A stretch of DNA of 26,660 nucleotides from an uncultured Ruminococcus sp. (lineage in GTDB: Bacteria > Bacillota > Clostridia > Lachnospirales > Lachnospiraceae): positions 1 through 26,660 of the forward strand of contig USFD01000042.1 of assembly GCA_900553885.1 (NCBI GenBank), written 5' to 3'. This document shows, piece by piece, positions 6,796 to 15,909 of this stretch; the first letter of the stretch is position 1, and each line of letters begins with the position of its first letter. Position numbers and translations under genes: made by a program. Below the pieces are notes generated by a model. That model worked only from the letters and a program-made list of their open reading frames with translations, searched no databases and had not been told where the DNA came from.

Positions 6796-8268
6796 GTGAG
6801 ATTAGATAAATTATTGGAGCGGCTGGAGTATGAAGTGCTGCAGGGAACGGATCAGACAGAAGTTACCACGCTGATCAATGATTCGCGCAAAGCGGAGAAA
6901 GGGTCTGTATTTGTCTGCATCAGCGGGGCTGTCTCCGACGGACACAGCTACGCCGCGGATGTGGCGGCCAGGGGTGCTGCGGCTCTTGTAGTGGAGCACG
7001 AGGTGGACGTTCCGGAAGAGGTGACAGTGATTCGCGTAAAAGACACCAGATACGCTCTGGCGCTGATGTCCGCGGCTTATTTTGGCTATCCGGCAGAAAA
7101 GATGAAAATTATCGGAATTACAGGAACAAAAGGCAAGACAACAACAACCTATATGATCAAATCCATTCTGGACGGAGTGGGACACAAAGTCGGCCTGATC
7201 GGCACCATCGAGGCGATTATCGGCGAGAAACATATTCCGGCGTCGAATACGACCCCGGAGTCCTACACCATTCAGAAATATTTTGCAGAAATGGTGGAAA
7301 CGGGATGTGACTGTGTGGTAATGGAAGTGTCTTCCCAGGGACTGATGCTTCACCGCACGGCAGGAATCCCGTTTGAAATCGGGATATTTACCAATCTGGG
7401 GAAAGACCATATCGGGCCCAATGAGCACAAGGATTTTGAGGATTACAAGAGATGCAAAGGGCTGCTCTTCCAGCAGTGCAGGCTGGGAATCGCCAATGTG
7501 GATGACAAATATTTCAAAGACGTATTCAAAAACGCCACCTGCAAAGTGGAGACTTTCGGCTTCTCTGAAAATGCCGATCTGCGGGCGGAAAATGTAAAGC
7601 TTGTATCCCGGCCGGGATATCTGGGAGTGGCATATCACGTATCCGGTCTCATGGATTTTGATGTGGAGATTGATATTCCGGGCAAATTCAGTGTCTATAA
7701 CTCACTGACTGCCATTGCCGTGTGCCGCCATTTCCAGGTGCCGGCGGAGAAGATAAAGGAAGTGCTGAAGCAGGCTAAGGTAAAGGGCAGAATCGAGATG
7801 ATCAAGGTGTCCGATGAATTTACTCTGATGATCGACTACGCCCACAATGCCATGAGTCTGGAAAGCCTTCTGACCACGCTGAAAGAATACAATCCGAAGC
7901 GTCTCGTCTGCCTGTTCGGATGCGGCGGAAACCGTTCCAGAGACAGAAGGTACGAGATGGGAGAGGTGTCCGGAAGACTTGCGGATCTGACCATTATTAC
8001 ATCTGACAATCCCAGATTTGAGGAACCCCAGGACATTATCGACGACATAAAGACCGGAATCGGCAGAACAGACGGAAAATATGTGGAAATCTGCGACCGG
8101 AAAGAGGCCATTAAATACGCTATTGCAAACGGGCAGCCGGGAGACGTAATCGTGCTTGCCGGAAAAGGCCATGAGGACTACCAGGAGATCAAAGGCGTCA
8201 AGTATCCCATGGATGAGCGGGTGCTGATTGCCGAAGTCCTGGAAGAACTGAAACAGGAACGGTCATAG
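6796..8268 (+). CDS. murE: UDP-MurNAc-tripeptide synthetase, meso-DAP adding
   Basis: Cytoplasmic Mur ligase that adds the third residue to UDP-MurNAc-L-Ala-D-Glu in peptidoglycan synthesis, 490 aa. The GTG start at 6796 is set by a strong AAGGAGGT at 6782-6788, and the N-terminus (MRLDKLLERLEYEVLQG) fits the family. The ATP-binding loop is TGTKGKTT at 109-116. The central domain carries SNTTPES and EVSSQGL. The C-terminal domain has the DNPR motif at residues 404-407 (SDNPRFEEP), which in characterised MurE enzymes reads out meso-diaminopimelate rather than lysine. This points to a DAP-type cell wall. It is the first gene of the long rightward run, here not within a dcw cluster, and priA follows 32 bp later. 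Confidence 0.96.
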   Translation: MRLDKLLERLEYEVLQGTDQTEVTTLINDSRKAEKGSVFVCISGAVSDGHSYAADVAARGAAALVVEHEVDVPEEVTVIRVKDTRYALALMSAAYFGYPAEKMKIIGITGTKGKTTTTYMIKSILDGVGHKVGLIGTIEAIIGEKHIPASNTTPESYTIQKYFAEMVETGCDCVVMEVSSQGLMLHRTAGIPFEIGIFTNLGKDHIGPNEHKDFEDYKRCKGLLFQQCRLGIANVDDKYFKDVFKNATCKVETFGFSENADLRAENVKLVSRPGYLGVAYHVSGLMDFDVEIDIPGKFSVYNSLTAIAVCRHFQVPAEKIKEVLKQAKVKGRIEMIKVSDEFTLMIDYAHNAMSLESLLTTLKEYNPKRLVCLFGCGGNRSRDRRYEMGEVSGRLADLTIITSDNPRFEEPQDIIDDIKTGIGRTDGKYVEICDRKEAIKYAIANGQPGDVIVLAGKGHEDYQEIKGVKYPMDERVLIAEVLEELKQERS

Positions 8269-8300
8269 AGCCGGACAGGACACAGAAGACAGGTGGGAAT

Positions 8301-10520
8301 GTGTTTGCAGATATTATCATAGATATAAAACATGAAAAACTGGATAAAATCTTTCAGTACAGAATCCCTGACAGTCTGGAAGCCGAACTGAAGCCGGGCA
8401 TGGAGGTAATCGTTCCTTTCGGGAAAGGCAACCGTCCCACAAAGGGATATGTTACCGGAATCACGGACAGCTGCAGTTACGATCTTTCAAAAGTCAAGGA
8501 AATTGCAGATATATCCCGGGACAGTGTGGAGATTGAGGCAAAACTGATCGCCCTTGCCGCCTGGATGAAAGAAAACTACGGGGGCACTATGATTCAGGCG
8601 CTGAAAACGGTGCTTCCCATTAAGCAGAAGGAAAATGCCAGGGTGAAAAAATACCTGCGTCTTCTTCTGGATGAAAAGACGGGAAGGGAGAAGCTGGACT
8701 TTTATCTGGAAAAGAATCAGAAAGCAAGAGCCAGGCTGATGGCCGCACTTCTGGATCATCCGGTGCTGGAATACGATCTGGCAGTGAAAAAACTTCATAT
8801 TACTCTTCCTGTGATCCGCGCCATGGAGGAACAGGGCGTGCTTGCCCTGGAGTCCGAGCAGGTGTACCGCAATCCGGTCAGAGGGGGCAGCAGGGAAGCG
8901 CCGGAGATTGTATTTACACCGGAACAGCAGGCGGCGGTCAGCCGCTTTGCGCAGGATTACCGGGCGGGAAAACGTGAGACTTATCTGCTTTACGGCGTCA
9001 CCGGAAGCGGTAAGACGGAAGTGTATATGGAAATGATCCGGCAGGTAGTGAAACTGGGAAAGCAGGCCATCGTGCTGATTCCGGAGATCGCCCTGACTTA
9101 CCAGACGGTAATGCGGTTTTATCGGTATTTCGGACAGCGGGTGTCTATTATGAATTCCCGCCTGTCCGCCGGAGAAAGGTATGACCAGATGATGCGGGCA
9201 AAGGCAGGGGAAGTGGATGTAATGATCGGACCCCGGTCCGCTCTTTTTACCCCTTTTCCGGATCTGGGGCTGATCGTGATTGACGAGGAGCATGAACCGA
9301 CGTATAAAAGCGAACAGGTCCCCCGCTATCACGCCAGAGAAACCGCTGTTAAGCGGGCACAGCTGGAGGGAGCCGGCGTGGTTCTGGGAAGCGCGACCCC
9401 TTCTCTGGAAGCCATGTACCGGGCAAGAAAAGGCGAATACGTGCTCCTTACCATGAAAAACCGCTCCCGGATGCAGAGTATGGCCCGGGTTCATACTGTA
9501 GATCTGAGGGCAGAACTGAAAGACGGCAACCGCTCCATCTTAAGCCGGCAACTGCAGGAGCTGATGGAGGAGCGGCTGGAGAAAAAGGAACAGATTATGC
9601 TGTTTTTAAACCGGAGAGGCTACTCCGGGTTTGTTTCCTGCAGGGAGTGCGGACATGTGGTAAAATGCCCCCACTGTAATGTGGCGCTTTCCGTTCACCG
9701 GGGCGGAAAGATGGTGTGCCATTACTGCGGATATGAACAGCCCAAAGTAACCCGCTGCCCGGAGTGCGGATCTTCCTATATCGGAGAATTCCGGGCAGGG
9801 ACGCAGCAGATTGAGGAACTGGTGAAAAAGAGGTTCCCGGGAGCAGAAGTGCTCCGGATGGATATGGATACCACCCGGCAGAAGGACGCCCACGAGAAGA
9901 TCCTGGCGGCTTTTGCCAATGAGGAAGCAGATATTCTTGTGGGAACCCAGATGATTGTAAAAGGACATGATTTCCCGAATGTGACTCTGGTGGGGGTGCT
10001 GGCGGCGGATATGTCCCTGTATACAGACGACTACCGCTCCGGCGAGCGGACGTTTCAGCTGCTGACCCAGGCGGCGGGCCGGGCCGGAAGAGGCGACCGT
10101 CCGGGAGATGTGGTGATCCAGACTTATGATCCGGGGCATTATGCCATTGAAGCCGCGGCAGCCCAGGACTACGAGATGTTCTATGAGCAGGAGATCGCCT
10201 ACCGGGAGATGATGGGCTATCCTCCGGCAGAGAATCTGACGGCGGTTTATGTGTCCTGCGGGGACGAAGAGCTGCTGGAGAAAGGGTGCCATTATCTGAA
10301 AGAATATGTGCTGCGCATCAGAGGAAACAGTTCCCTTCAGGTCATAGGTCCGGCCAGCCCGGGGATCGATAAGATCCGGGATGTATACCGCCGGGTGATC
10401 TATCTGAAGTCGCCCCGGTATGATATGCTGGTAAAGATCAAAGATCTGATGGAAAAATACATTGAAATTAATTCGGGATTTGATAAAATGAGGATTCAGT
10501 TTGATTTTAACCCGATGTAA
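8301..10520 (+). CDS. priA: Primosomal helicase PriA
   Basis: 3'-5' superfamily-2 DNA helicase that reloads the replisome at stalled forks, 739 aa. The GTG start lies behind AGGTGGGA. The N-terminal DNA-binding part (about 1-105) begins FADIIIDIKHEKLDKIFQY, as in clostridial PriA. Walker A is GVTGSGKT (232-239) and the DEAH-type box is DEEH (328-331), followed by PTYKSEQVPRYHARE. Eight cysteines in four CxxC pairs (447/450, 456/459, 473/476, 486/489) form the two-zinc insertion unique to PriA. Downstream, GTQMIVKGHDFPNVTLVG and QLLTQAAGRAGRG are the helicase motifs V and VI. All family motifs are intact. Confidence 0.97.
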   Translation: MFADIIIDIKHEKLDKIFQYRIPDSLEAELKPGMEVIVPFGKGNRPTKGYVTGITDSCSYDLSKVKEIADISRDSVEIEAKLIALAAWMKENYGGTMIQALKTVLPIKQKENARVKKYLRLLLDEKTGREKLDFYLEKNQKARARLMAALLDHPVLEYDLAVKKLHITLPVIRAMEEQGVLALESEQVYRNPVRGGSREAPEIVFTPEQQAAVSRFAQDYRAGKRETYLLYGVTGSGKTEVYMEMIRQVVKLGKQAIVLIPEIALTYQTVMRFYRYFGQRVSIMNSRLSAGERYDQMMRAKAGEVDVMIGPRSALFTPFPDLGLIVIDEEHEPTYKSEQVPRYHARETAVKRAQLEGAGVVLGSATPSLEAMYRARKGEYVLLTMKNRSRMQSMARVHTVDLRAELKDGNRSILSRQLQELMEERLEKKEQIMLFLNRRGYSGFVSCRECGHVVKCPHCNVALSVHRGGKMVCHYCGYEQPKVTRCPECGSSYIGEFRAGTQQIEELVKKRFPGAEVLRMDMDTTRQKDAHEKILAAFANEEADILVGTQMIVKGHDFPNVTLVGVLAADMSLYTDDYRSGERTFQLLTQAAGRAGRGDRPGDVVIQTYDPGHYAIEAAAAQDYEMFYEQEIAYREMMGYPPAENLTAVYVSCGDEELLEKGCHYLKEYVLRIRGNSSLQVIGPASPGIDKIRDVYRRVIYLKSPRYDMLVKIKDLMEKYIEINSGFDKMRIQFDFNPM

Positions 10521-10538
10521 CAGAACAATAAAACCGCA

Positions 10539-10590
10539 GCAGTCCAGCCGCACGTTCGCGGACGCTGTGCCGGCTTACGGCCGGGACTGC
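10539..10590 (+). other. Imperfect long-range hairpin between priA and def
   Basis: GCAGTCC (10539-10545) pairs with GGACTGC (10584-10590), enclosing further G+C-rich partial pairings such as CCGGC/GCCGG. There is no U-tract, so it is not an obvious terminator. It occupies most of the 97-bp gap and ends 28 bp before the def start. It could limit or process the transcript. Confidence 0.3.
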
Positions 10591-10617
10591 CGGGGAAATT
10601 ATTTGGAGGAGAAAATT

Positions 10618-11103
10618 ATGGCAATCAGAGAAATCAGAGAAATGGGAGACGATATACTTACCAAACAGTGCAAGAAAGTTACAAAAATGACATTCCGGAC
10701 AAAACTGCTGATTACAGACATGCTGGAGACCATGTATGAAAAAAACGGGGTGGGTCTGGCGGCGCCCCAGGTAGGCGTGCTGAAACAGATTGTTGTCATT
10801 GATGTGGGGGACGGCCCCATTATTCTGATCAATCCGGAGATTGTGGAGACTTCCGGAGAGCAGACAGGGGAGGAAGGATGCTTAAGCGTGCCGGGCAAGT
10901 GGGGAATTGTCACCCGTCCCAACTATGCAAAGGTACGGGCCCTGAATCAGGATATGGTGCCCATTGAGGTGGAAGGAGAAGGCCTGCTTGCCAGAGCGTT
11001 CTGCCACGAAATTGACCACCTGCATGGAGAACTCTACGTAAACAAGACTCAGGACGGTCTGCATGACGTGTCATACGAGCCGGAAGATGAAACGGAGGAA
11101 TAG
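10618..11103 (+). CDS. def: Peptide deformylase
   Basis: Metalloenzyme that removes the formyl group from the N-terminal methionine of new proteins, 161 aa. Three conserved motifs are intact: GVGLAAPQVG (44-53), EGCLS with the metal ligand Cys88, and HEIDH (130-134), giving the two histidine ligands and the catalytic Glu131. The ATG at 10618 has TTGGAGGAG upstream and gives the usual N-terminus (MAIREIREMGDDIL); an in-frame upstream extension starting at 10501 overlaps priA and lacks family similarity. The next gene, fmt, makes the formyl-Met-tRNA whose formyl group Def later removes, and it starts 3 bp after this stop. Confidence 0.97.
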   Translation: MAIREIREMGDDILTKQCKKVTKMTFRTKLLITDMLETMYEKNGVGLAAPQVGVLKQIVVIDVGDGPIILINPEIVETSGEQTGEEGCLSVPGKWGIVTRPNYAKVRALNQDMVPIEVEGEGLLARAFCHEIDHLHGELYVNKTQDGLHDVSYEPEDETEE

Positions 11104-11106
11104 AGA

Positions 11107-12048
11107 ATGCGGATTATATTTATGGGAACGCCTGATTTCTCTGTGGGAACGCTGGAAGCTCTTATTGAGGCAGGACATGACGTATGTCTGGCGGTAACCC
11201 AGCCGGATAAGCCGAAAGGAAGGGGAAAGGAAATGCAGCCTACCCCGGTGAAGGCCGCGGCTTTAAAGCACGGGATTCCGGTCTATCAGCCCAGGAAGAT
11301 CCGGGATCCTCAGTGCGTGGAGGAACTGGCAAAATATCATGCGGACGTATGTGTGGTGATTGCTTTCGGCCAGATCCTTCCCAAAAGTATCCTGGAACTG
11401 ACGCCTTACGGCTGCATTAATGTACATGCCTCCCTGCTCCCCAAATACCGGGGGGCGGCGCCGATACAGTGGGCGATCCTGGAGGGAGAGACGGTAACCG
11501 GTGTTACGACCATGCAGATGGACGAAGGACTGGATACCGGCGATATGATTCAGAAGACGGAAGTGCCGATTGCGGAAGATGAGACCGGGGAGAGCCTTCA
11601 CGATAAACTGGCCCTGGCAGGAGCCCGGCTGTGTGTGGAAACCCTGAAAGCACTGGAAAATCATACGGCAGTGTTTGAAAAACAGGGAGAATCTCCCACT
11701 GCATATGCGAAGATGCTGGATAAGAAGATGGGAAATATTGACTGGAGCCGGTCCGCGGTGGAAATAGAGCGGCTGGTCCGGGGACTCAATTCCTGGCCCA
11801 GCGCATATACCCACTGGCAGGGAAAGACGCTGAAGATCTGGCGGGCAAAGGCGGAAGGAGAAGGAAACGGCGGACACGTTCCGGGAACGGTAATAAAGGT
11901 GGAAAAGGAACGGTTTACCGTGCAGACAGGAGACGGAGTTCTGCATGTATATGAACTGCAGATTCCGGGAAAGAAAAGAATGGAGAGCGGAGCATTCTTA
12001 AGAGGATATGCTCTTGAGGAGGGAACCGTATTAACACAGGAATCATAA
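11107..12048 (+). CDS. fmt: Methionyl-tRNA formyltransferase
   Basis: Transfers a formyl group from 10-formyl-tetrahydrofolate to initiator Met-tRNA, 313 aa. The N-terminal catalytic domain begins MRIIFMGTPDFSVGTLEAL. The folate/catalytic segment NVHASLLPKYRGAAPIQWAI contains the conserved Asn and His, and the catalytic Asp lies in the MDEGLDTGDM segment. The C-terminal tRNA-binding domain (about 205-313) carries LNSWPSAYT. The pairing with def immediately upstream is a common bacterial arrangement and implies coordinated control of formylation and deformylation. Confidence 0.97.
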   Translation: MRIIFMGTPDFSVGTLEALIEAGHDVCLAVTQPDKPKGRGKEMQPTPVKAAALKHGIPVYQPRKIRDPQCVEELAKYHADVCVVIAFGQILPKSILELTPYGCINVHASLLPKYRGAAPIQWAILEGETVTGVTTMQMDEGLDTGDMIQKTEVPIAEDETGESLHDKLALAGARLCVETLKALENHTAVFEKQGESPTAYAKMLDKKMGNIDWSRSAVEIERLVRGLNSWPSAYTHWQGKTLKIWRAKAEGEGNGGHVPGTVIKVEKERFTVQTGDGVLHVYELQIPGKKRMESGAFLRGYALEEGTVLTQES

Positions 12049-12061
12049 CGGAGGCGAAAGA

Positions 12062-12766
12062 ATGTTTTATTACTATTATGACTGGACTTATATTCTTGTA
12101 CTGATCGGCGTCCTGATCTGTCTGGCGGCATCTGCCCGGGTAAAGCAGGTGTTTGCAAAGTATTCCAGGGTACAGAGCAGACTGCGTCTGACCGGAAAGG
12201 AAGCGGCGGAAGAGATCCTCAGAAGAAACGGCATTTACGATGTGCAGGTGATCCATATTCCGGGAAATCTTACGGATCACTACAATCCCGGAAATAAAAC
12301 ACTGGGGCTTTCTGATTCTGTCTATCAGTCGTCTTCTGTAGCGGCTGTGGGCGTGGCGGCTCATGAGTGCGGCCATGCGGTGCAGCATGCCAGAGGATAT
12401 GCGCCTCTGGCCATCCGGGGCGCTCTTGTGCCGGTGGCAAACTTCGGTTCTGCCCTGGCCTGGCCTCTTATTCTGATCGGTCTTCTGATTACCGGGGAGA
12501 CGTCGGTATTTCTGATTAATCTGGGAATTCTGCTTTTTTCGGCAGCAGTTCTTTTCCAGCTGATCACCCTTCCGGTGGAGTTTAATGCTTCCCGGAGAGC
12601 CGTAGATGTACTGGGAGCTTCCGGGATGCTTTATCCGGATGAGCTTTCCTCTGTAAAGAAAGTACTGGGAGCGGCGGCTCTGACTTATGTGGCAGGAGCG
12701 GCATCCGCTATTCTCCAGCTCCTGCGTCTGCTGATCCTGACAGGAGGAAGAAGAAGGAATGACTAA
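12062..12766 (+). CDS. YugP-like membrane zinc metallopeptidase
   Basis: Neutral zinc metallopeptidase family protein, 234 aa, of the YugP type. An N-terminal helix (about residues 8-25, starting with the Tyr-rich MFYYYYDWTY) anchors it. The active-site HExxH is HECGH at 101-105 in VAAHECGHAVQHARGY. Two or three hydrophobic segments (about 120-145, 150-175 and 205-228) suggest an integral membrane enzyme. EFNASRRAVDVL downstream of the HExxH helices probably supplies further active-site residues, as in related membrane peptidases. GGAGG precedes the ATG. The physiological substrate is not known for the family. The end overlaps rsmB by 8 bp, so the two are translationally coupled. Confidence 0.9.
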   Translation: MFYYYYDWTYILVLIGVLICLAASARVKQVFAKYSRVQSRLRLTGKEAAEEILRRNGIYDVQVIHIPGNLTDHYNPGNKTLGLSDSVYQSSSVAAVGVAAHECGHAVQHARGYAPLAIRGALVPVANFGSALAWPLILIGLLITGETSVFLINLGILLFSAAVLFQLITLPVEFNASRRAVDVLGASGMLYPDELSSVKKVLGAAALTYVAGAASAILQLLRLLILTGGRRRND

Positions 12767-14147
12767 ATCAGTAAATGAACGGGAAATCGTGCTTGCGGTC
12801 CTGATGGAAGTAACGGAGAAAGGGGCCTACAGCCACCAGATTCTCCGGGATGTACTGGCAAAATATCAGTATCTTGAAAAACGGGAGCGGGCGTTTATTA
12901 CCCGTGTAACAGAGGGCACGCTGGAGCATCTGATCGAGATTGATTATATTCTGGATCAGTTTTCCAGAGTAAAAGTCCGGAAAATGAAGCCGGTGATCCG
13001 GGGGATTTTAAGAAGTTCCGTATACCAGCTGAAATATATGGACAGTGTGCCGGACCGGGCAGTCTGCAGTGAAGCAGTGAAGCTGGCTGTCAGGAAAGGA
13101 TTTTCCGGTCTGAAAGGATACGTAAACGGTGTACTCAGAACTGTGGCAAGAGAACTTCCGGATATAACATATCCGTCCGGCCGGAAAAACGAACTGTCTG
13201 TCCGGTACTCCTGTCCGGAATGGATCCTGGATCTGTGGGAGCAGACATATGGGGAAGAAAAGACAGAGGTCATGCTCCGGTCCATGCAGGAGCAGCATCC
13301 GCTGACAGTCCGCTGCTGCAGGAGCCGCATTTCCGTGGAGGATCTGCGCAGCCGTCTGGAAGAAGAAGGAGTGAAAACGGAAGTTCATCCTTATCTGCCA
13401 TATGCCCTGTGTATATCCGGGTTTGATTATCTGGAAGGACTTGAAACATTCCGGGAAGGACTTTTTGCCGTGCAGGACGTAAGCTCCATGCTTGTGGGAG
13501 AGCTTGCGGATCCCAAGGCGGGAGCACAGGTACTGGATGTGTGCGCCGCGCCGGGAGGAAAGTCCCTCCATGTGGCGGAAGAACTGATCCTTGCCGCCGG
13601 AGCTTCCGGCAGCCCGGAAAACTGCGGCATGGTGGAAGCAAGGGATCTGACGGAATATAAGACCGGGCTGATCAGGGAAAATATTGAACGGTCCGGCCTG
13701 GCCAATGTGCGGGCCGTCTGCAGGGATGCTTCTGTTCCTGATCCGGAATGGACGGGAAAAGCGGATCTTGTGCTGGCGGATCTGCCCTGTTCCGGCCTGG
13801 GTGTGATGGGGAAAAAACCGGATCTGAAATACCGGGTATCCCCGGAGGATATCCGGGAACTGGCCGCTCTTCAGAGAAAAATTTTAAGCTGTGTGCAGGC
13901 TTATGTAAAGCCGGGCGGCGTTCTGATGTACAGTACCTGTACGGTCAGTCCCGCAGAAAATGAAGACAATGTACAGTGGTTTTTAAAGGAATATCCGGAG
14001 TTCACGCCGGAGGATATAAGAAGCCGGCTTTGCGGGGACCTTCAGGACGCCTGTACAGAGACCGGATGTCTGCAGCTTCTGCCGGGGGTTCATAAAAGCG
14101 ACGGATTTTTTATCGCCAGACTGAGAAAACAGGAGGACAGACCATGA
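12759..14147 (+). CDS. rsmB: 16S rRNA m5C967 methyltransferase
   Basis: SAM-dependent RNA cytosine-5 methyltransferase, 462 aa. Residues 1-140 form the NusB-like RNA-binding domain (REIVLAVLMEVTEKGAYSHQ, RAFITRVTEGTLE). The methyltransferase domain contains the SAM loop DVCAAPGGKSLHVAE. It has two Cys-bearing motifs of the family, DLPCSGLG (Cys344) and YSTCTVSPAENE (Cys394), the latter holding the catalytic cysteine by family knowledge. Its start lies inside the zinc peptidase gene (8-bp overlap) and its end overlaps rlmN by 4 bp (ATGA), so two rRNA-modification genes are made from one message. Confidence 0.95.
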   Translation: MTKSVNEREIVLAVLMEVTEKGAYSHQILRDVLAKYQYLEKRERAFITRVTEGTLEHLIEIDYILDQFSRVKVRKMKPVIRGILRSSVYQLKYMDSVPDRAVCSEAVKLAVRKGFSGLKGYVNGVLRTVARELPDITYPSGRKNELSVRYSCPEWILDLWEQTYGEEKTEVMLRSMQEQHPLTVRCCRSRISVEDLRSRLEEEGVKTEVHPYLPYALCISGFDYLEGLETFREGLFAVQDVSSMLVGELADPKAGAQVLDVCAAPGGKSLHVAEELILAAGASGSPENCGMVEARDLTEYKTGLIRENIERSGLANVRAVCRDASVPDPEWTGKADLVLADLPCSGLGVMGKKPDLKYRVSPEDIRELAALQRKILSCVQAYVKPGGVLMYSTCTVSPAENEDNVQWFLKEYPEFTPEDIRSRLCGDLQDACTETGCLQLLPGVHKSDGFFIARLRKQEDRP

Positions 14148-15169
14148 AAAAAGACATCTGTTCTTTTACATACGAAGAACTGAAAGCGGAGATGAACTCC
14201 ATCGGGGAAAAATCTTTCCGGGCAGGCCAGATCTACGACTGGCTTCACGTGAAGCTCTGCGGGAGCTTTACGGAGATGACCAATCTGTCCAAAAGTCTCC
14301 GGGAAAAACTGGAACAGGAATATGAGATTCTGCCTGCAGAGATGGAGGAACGGCAGATATCGGCTCTGGATGGAACAAATAAGTTCCTGTTCCGGCTCTA
14401 TGACGGAAATATGGTAGAGAGCGTTCTTATGAAATATAAACACGGAAATTCCGTGTGCATCTCTTCCCAGGCAGGGTGCAGGATGGGGTGTGTATTCTGT
14501 GCCTCCACCATCGGGGGGCTGAACCGGAATCTGACCGCCTCCGAGATGCTCCGGCAGATCTACCAGATTCAGAAAATTACCGGAGAGCGGGTATCAAATG
14601 TAGTAGTGATGGGAACCGGAGAGCCTCTGGACAATTACGATAATCTCCTGAAATTCATTCATATTCTGACCGAAGAGCACGGACTGCATATCAGTCAGAG
14701 AAATGTAACCGTTTCCACCTGCGGTATTGTGCCGAAAATCCTGGAACTGGCGGAGGAGAATCTGCAGATCACACTGGCCCTTTCCCTTCACGGGGCAACG
14801 CAGGAGAAGCGCAGAAAACTCATGCCTGTTGCAAATAAATACGAACTGTCTCAGGTACTTGCGGCCTGCGATACCTATTTCGAAAAAACCGGGCGCAGGG
14901 TAACTTTTGAGTACAGTCTTGTACACGGAGTCAACGATACGCCGGAAGACGCACGGGAACTGACCGCTCTTCTGAAGCACCGGAACTGCCATCTGAACCT
15001 GATTCCGGTCAATCCTGTGAAAGAACGGAATTTCGTCAGACCAAGCAGGGAAAATGCTTTGAATTTCAAAAATAATCTTGAAAAAAGCGGAATAAATGTT
15101 ACTATAAGAAGGGAAATGGGCTCTGATATAGACGGAGCCTGCGGACAGCTCAGAAGGAGGAGACTATGA
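14144..15169 (+). CDS. rlmN: Dual-specificity rRNA/tRNA adenine-C2 methyltransferase RlmN
   Basis: Radical-SAM enzyme that methylates A2503 of 23S rRNA and position 37 of some tRNAs, 341 aa. The 4Fe-4S cluster is bound by CRMGCVFC (Cys112, Cys116, Cys119). GTGEPLDNYDN is the SAM-contact motif. The C-terminal GACGQL carries Cys333, the conserved second catalytic cysteine that resolves the protein-RNA crosslink. The N-terminal accessory domain (FRAGQIYDWLHVK) is typical. The start overlaps rsmB by ATGA and the end overlaps the phosphatase gene by 4 bp. RlmN modifies a base in the peptidyl-transferase region, relevant to antibiotic binding. Confidence 0.97.
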   Translation: MKKDICSFTYEELKAEMNSIGEKSFRAGQIYDWLHVKLCGSFTEMTNLSKSLREKLEQEYEILPAEMEERQISALDGTNKFLFRLYDGNMVESVLMKYKHGNSVCISSQAGCRMGCVFCASTIGGLNRNLTASEMLRQIYQIQKITGERVSNVVVMGTGEPLDNYDNLLKFIHILTEEHGLHISQRNVTVSTCGIVPKILELAEENLQITLALSLHGATQEKRRKLMPVANKYELSQVLAACDTYFEKTGRRVTFEYSLVHGVNDTPEDARELTALLKHRNCHLNLIPVNPVKERNFVRPSRENALNFKNNLEKSGINVTIRREMGSDIDGACGQLRRRRL

Positions 15170-15909
15170 GGACATTTTCAATTACAGACGTGGGAATGGT
15201 TCGGCAGGTGAACCAGGATTACGTCTTTACTACAGATAAACCGCTGGGGATCCTCCGGAATCTGTTTGTAGTAGCGGATGGAATGGGCGGTCACCAGGCA
15301 GGAGATTACGCCTCAAAGTATACTGTGGAAGTGCTGCGAAGAGAACTGAAAAACAGCGAAGGCGAGGACGTGGAAAAAGTTCTTGTCGGGGCGATAAAGA
15401 CTGCCAACAGAGAGATTATAAAAGAAGCGTCCAGGGACGTCCATCTGAAGGGAATGGGAACCACAGTGGTGGCGGCGACGATTGTCAATCAGATGATGTA
15501 TTTTGCAAATGTGGGAGACAGCCGTCTCTACCTCATTAACCAGGGGATTCAGCAGCTTACAAAAGACCATTCTCTGGTAGAAGAAATGGTTCGTCTCGGA
15601 GGAATCAAACCGGAGGAGGCGAAGCATCATCCGGATAAAAATATCATAACAAGGGCAATCGGCGCAAAAGCGGATGTGGACGTGGATTTTTATGAACATC
15701 GTCTGAAAAAAGGCGACATCATTCTGATGTGCACAGACGGTCTGAGCAATATGGTGGAGGATGAGGAACTGTTCCATATTGTACAGGGAGGAAGAGATAT
15801 TGTGGAGGCCGGGCAGGCCCTTGTTGCAGCGGCAAAGGAGAACGGCGGTACAGATAATATCGGCGTTGTACTGGTAGAACCGTTTGCGGATGAGGTGAGT
15901 GTATTATGA
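15166..15909 (+). CDS. prpC: PP2C-type protein Ser/Thr phosphatase (Stp/PrpC)
   Basis: Metal-dependent phosphatase, 247 aa, that reverses Ser/Thr phosphorylation by the kinase encoded next. Signature motifs in order are RQVNQD, VVADGMGGHQAGDYAS (metal-binding Asp and Gly), GMGTTVVAA, ANVGDSRLYLI, MCTDGLSNMV and GGTDNIGVVLV. There is no signal or transmembrane segment, so it is cytosolic. It overlaps both neighbours by 4 bp, and the stp-prkC pair is a conserved Firmicute arrangement. It is the only phosphatase in view, so it may also act on targets of the second kinase at 22935. Confidence 0.94.
   Translation: MRTFSITDVGMVRQVNQDYVFTTDKPLGILRNLFVVADGMGGHQAGDYASKYTVEVLRRELKNSEGEDVEKVLVGAIKTANREIIKEASRDVHLKGMGTTVVAATIVNQMMYFANVGDSRLYLINQGIQQLTKDHSLVEEMVRLGGIKPEEAKHHPDKNIITRAIGAKADVDVDFYEHRLKKGDIILMCTDGLSNMVEDEELFHIVQGGRDIVEAGQALVAAAKENGGTDNIGVVLVEPFADEVSVL

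Noticed and set aside
6599..6799. 66-codon ORF before murE ending in a GTGA overlap with its start
   Set aside because: No ribosome-binding site, it starts inside the divergent promoter region, and its product resembles no family. It crosses the predicted murE promoter and hairpin.
10501..10617. In-frame N-terminal extension of peptide deformylase
   Set aside because: It overlaps the priA end in another frame, has no ribosome-binding site, and adds residues absent from the family. The ATG at 10618 has TTGGAGGAG in front.
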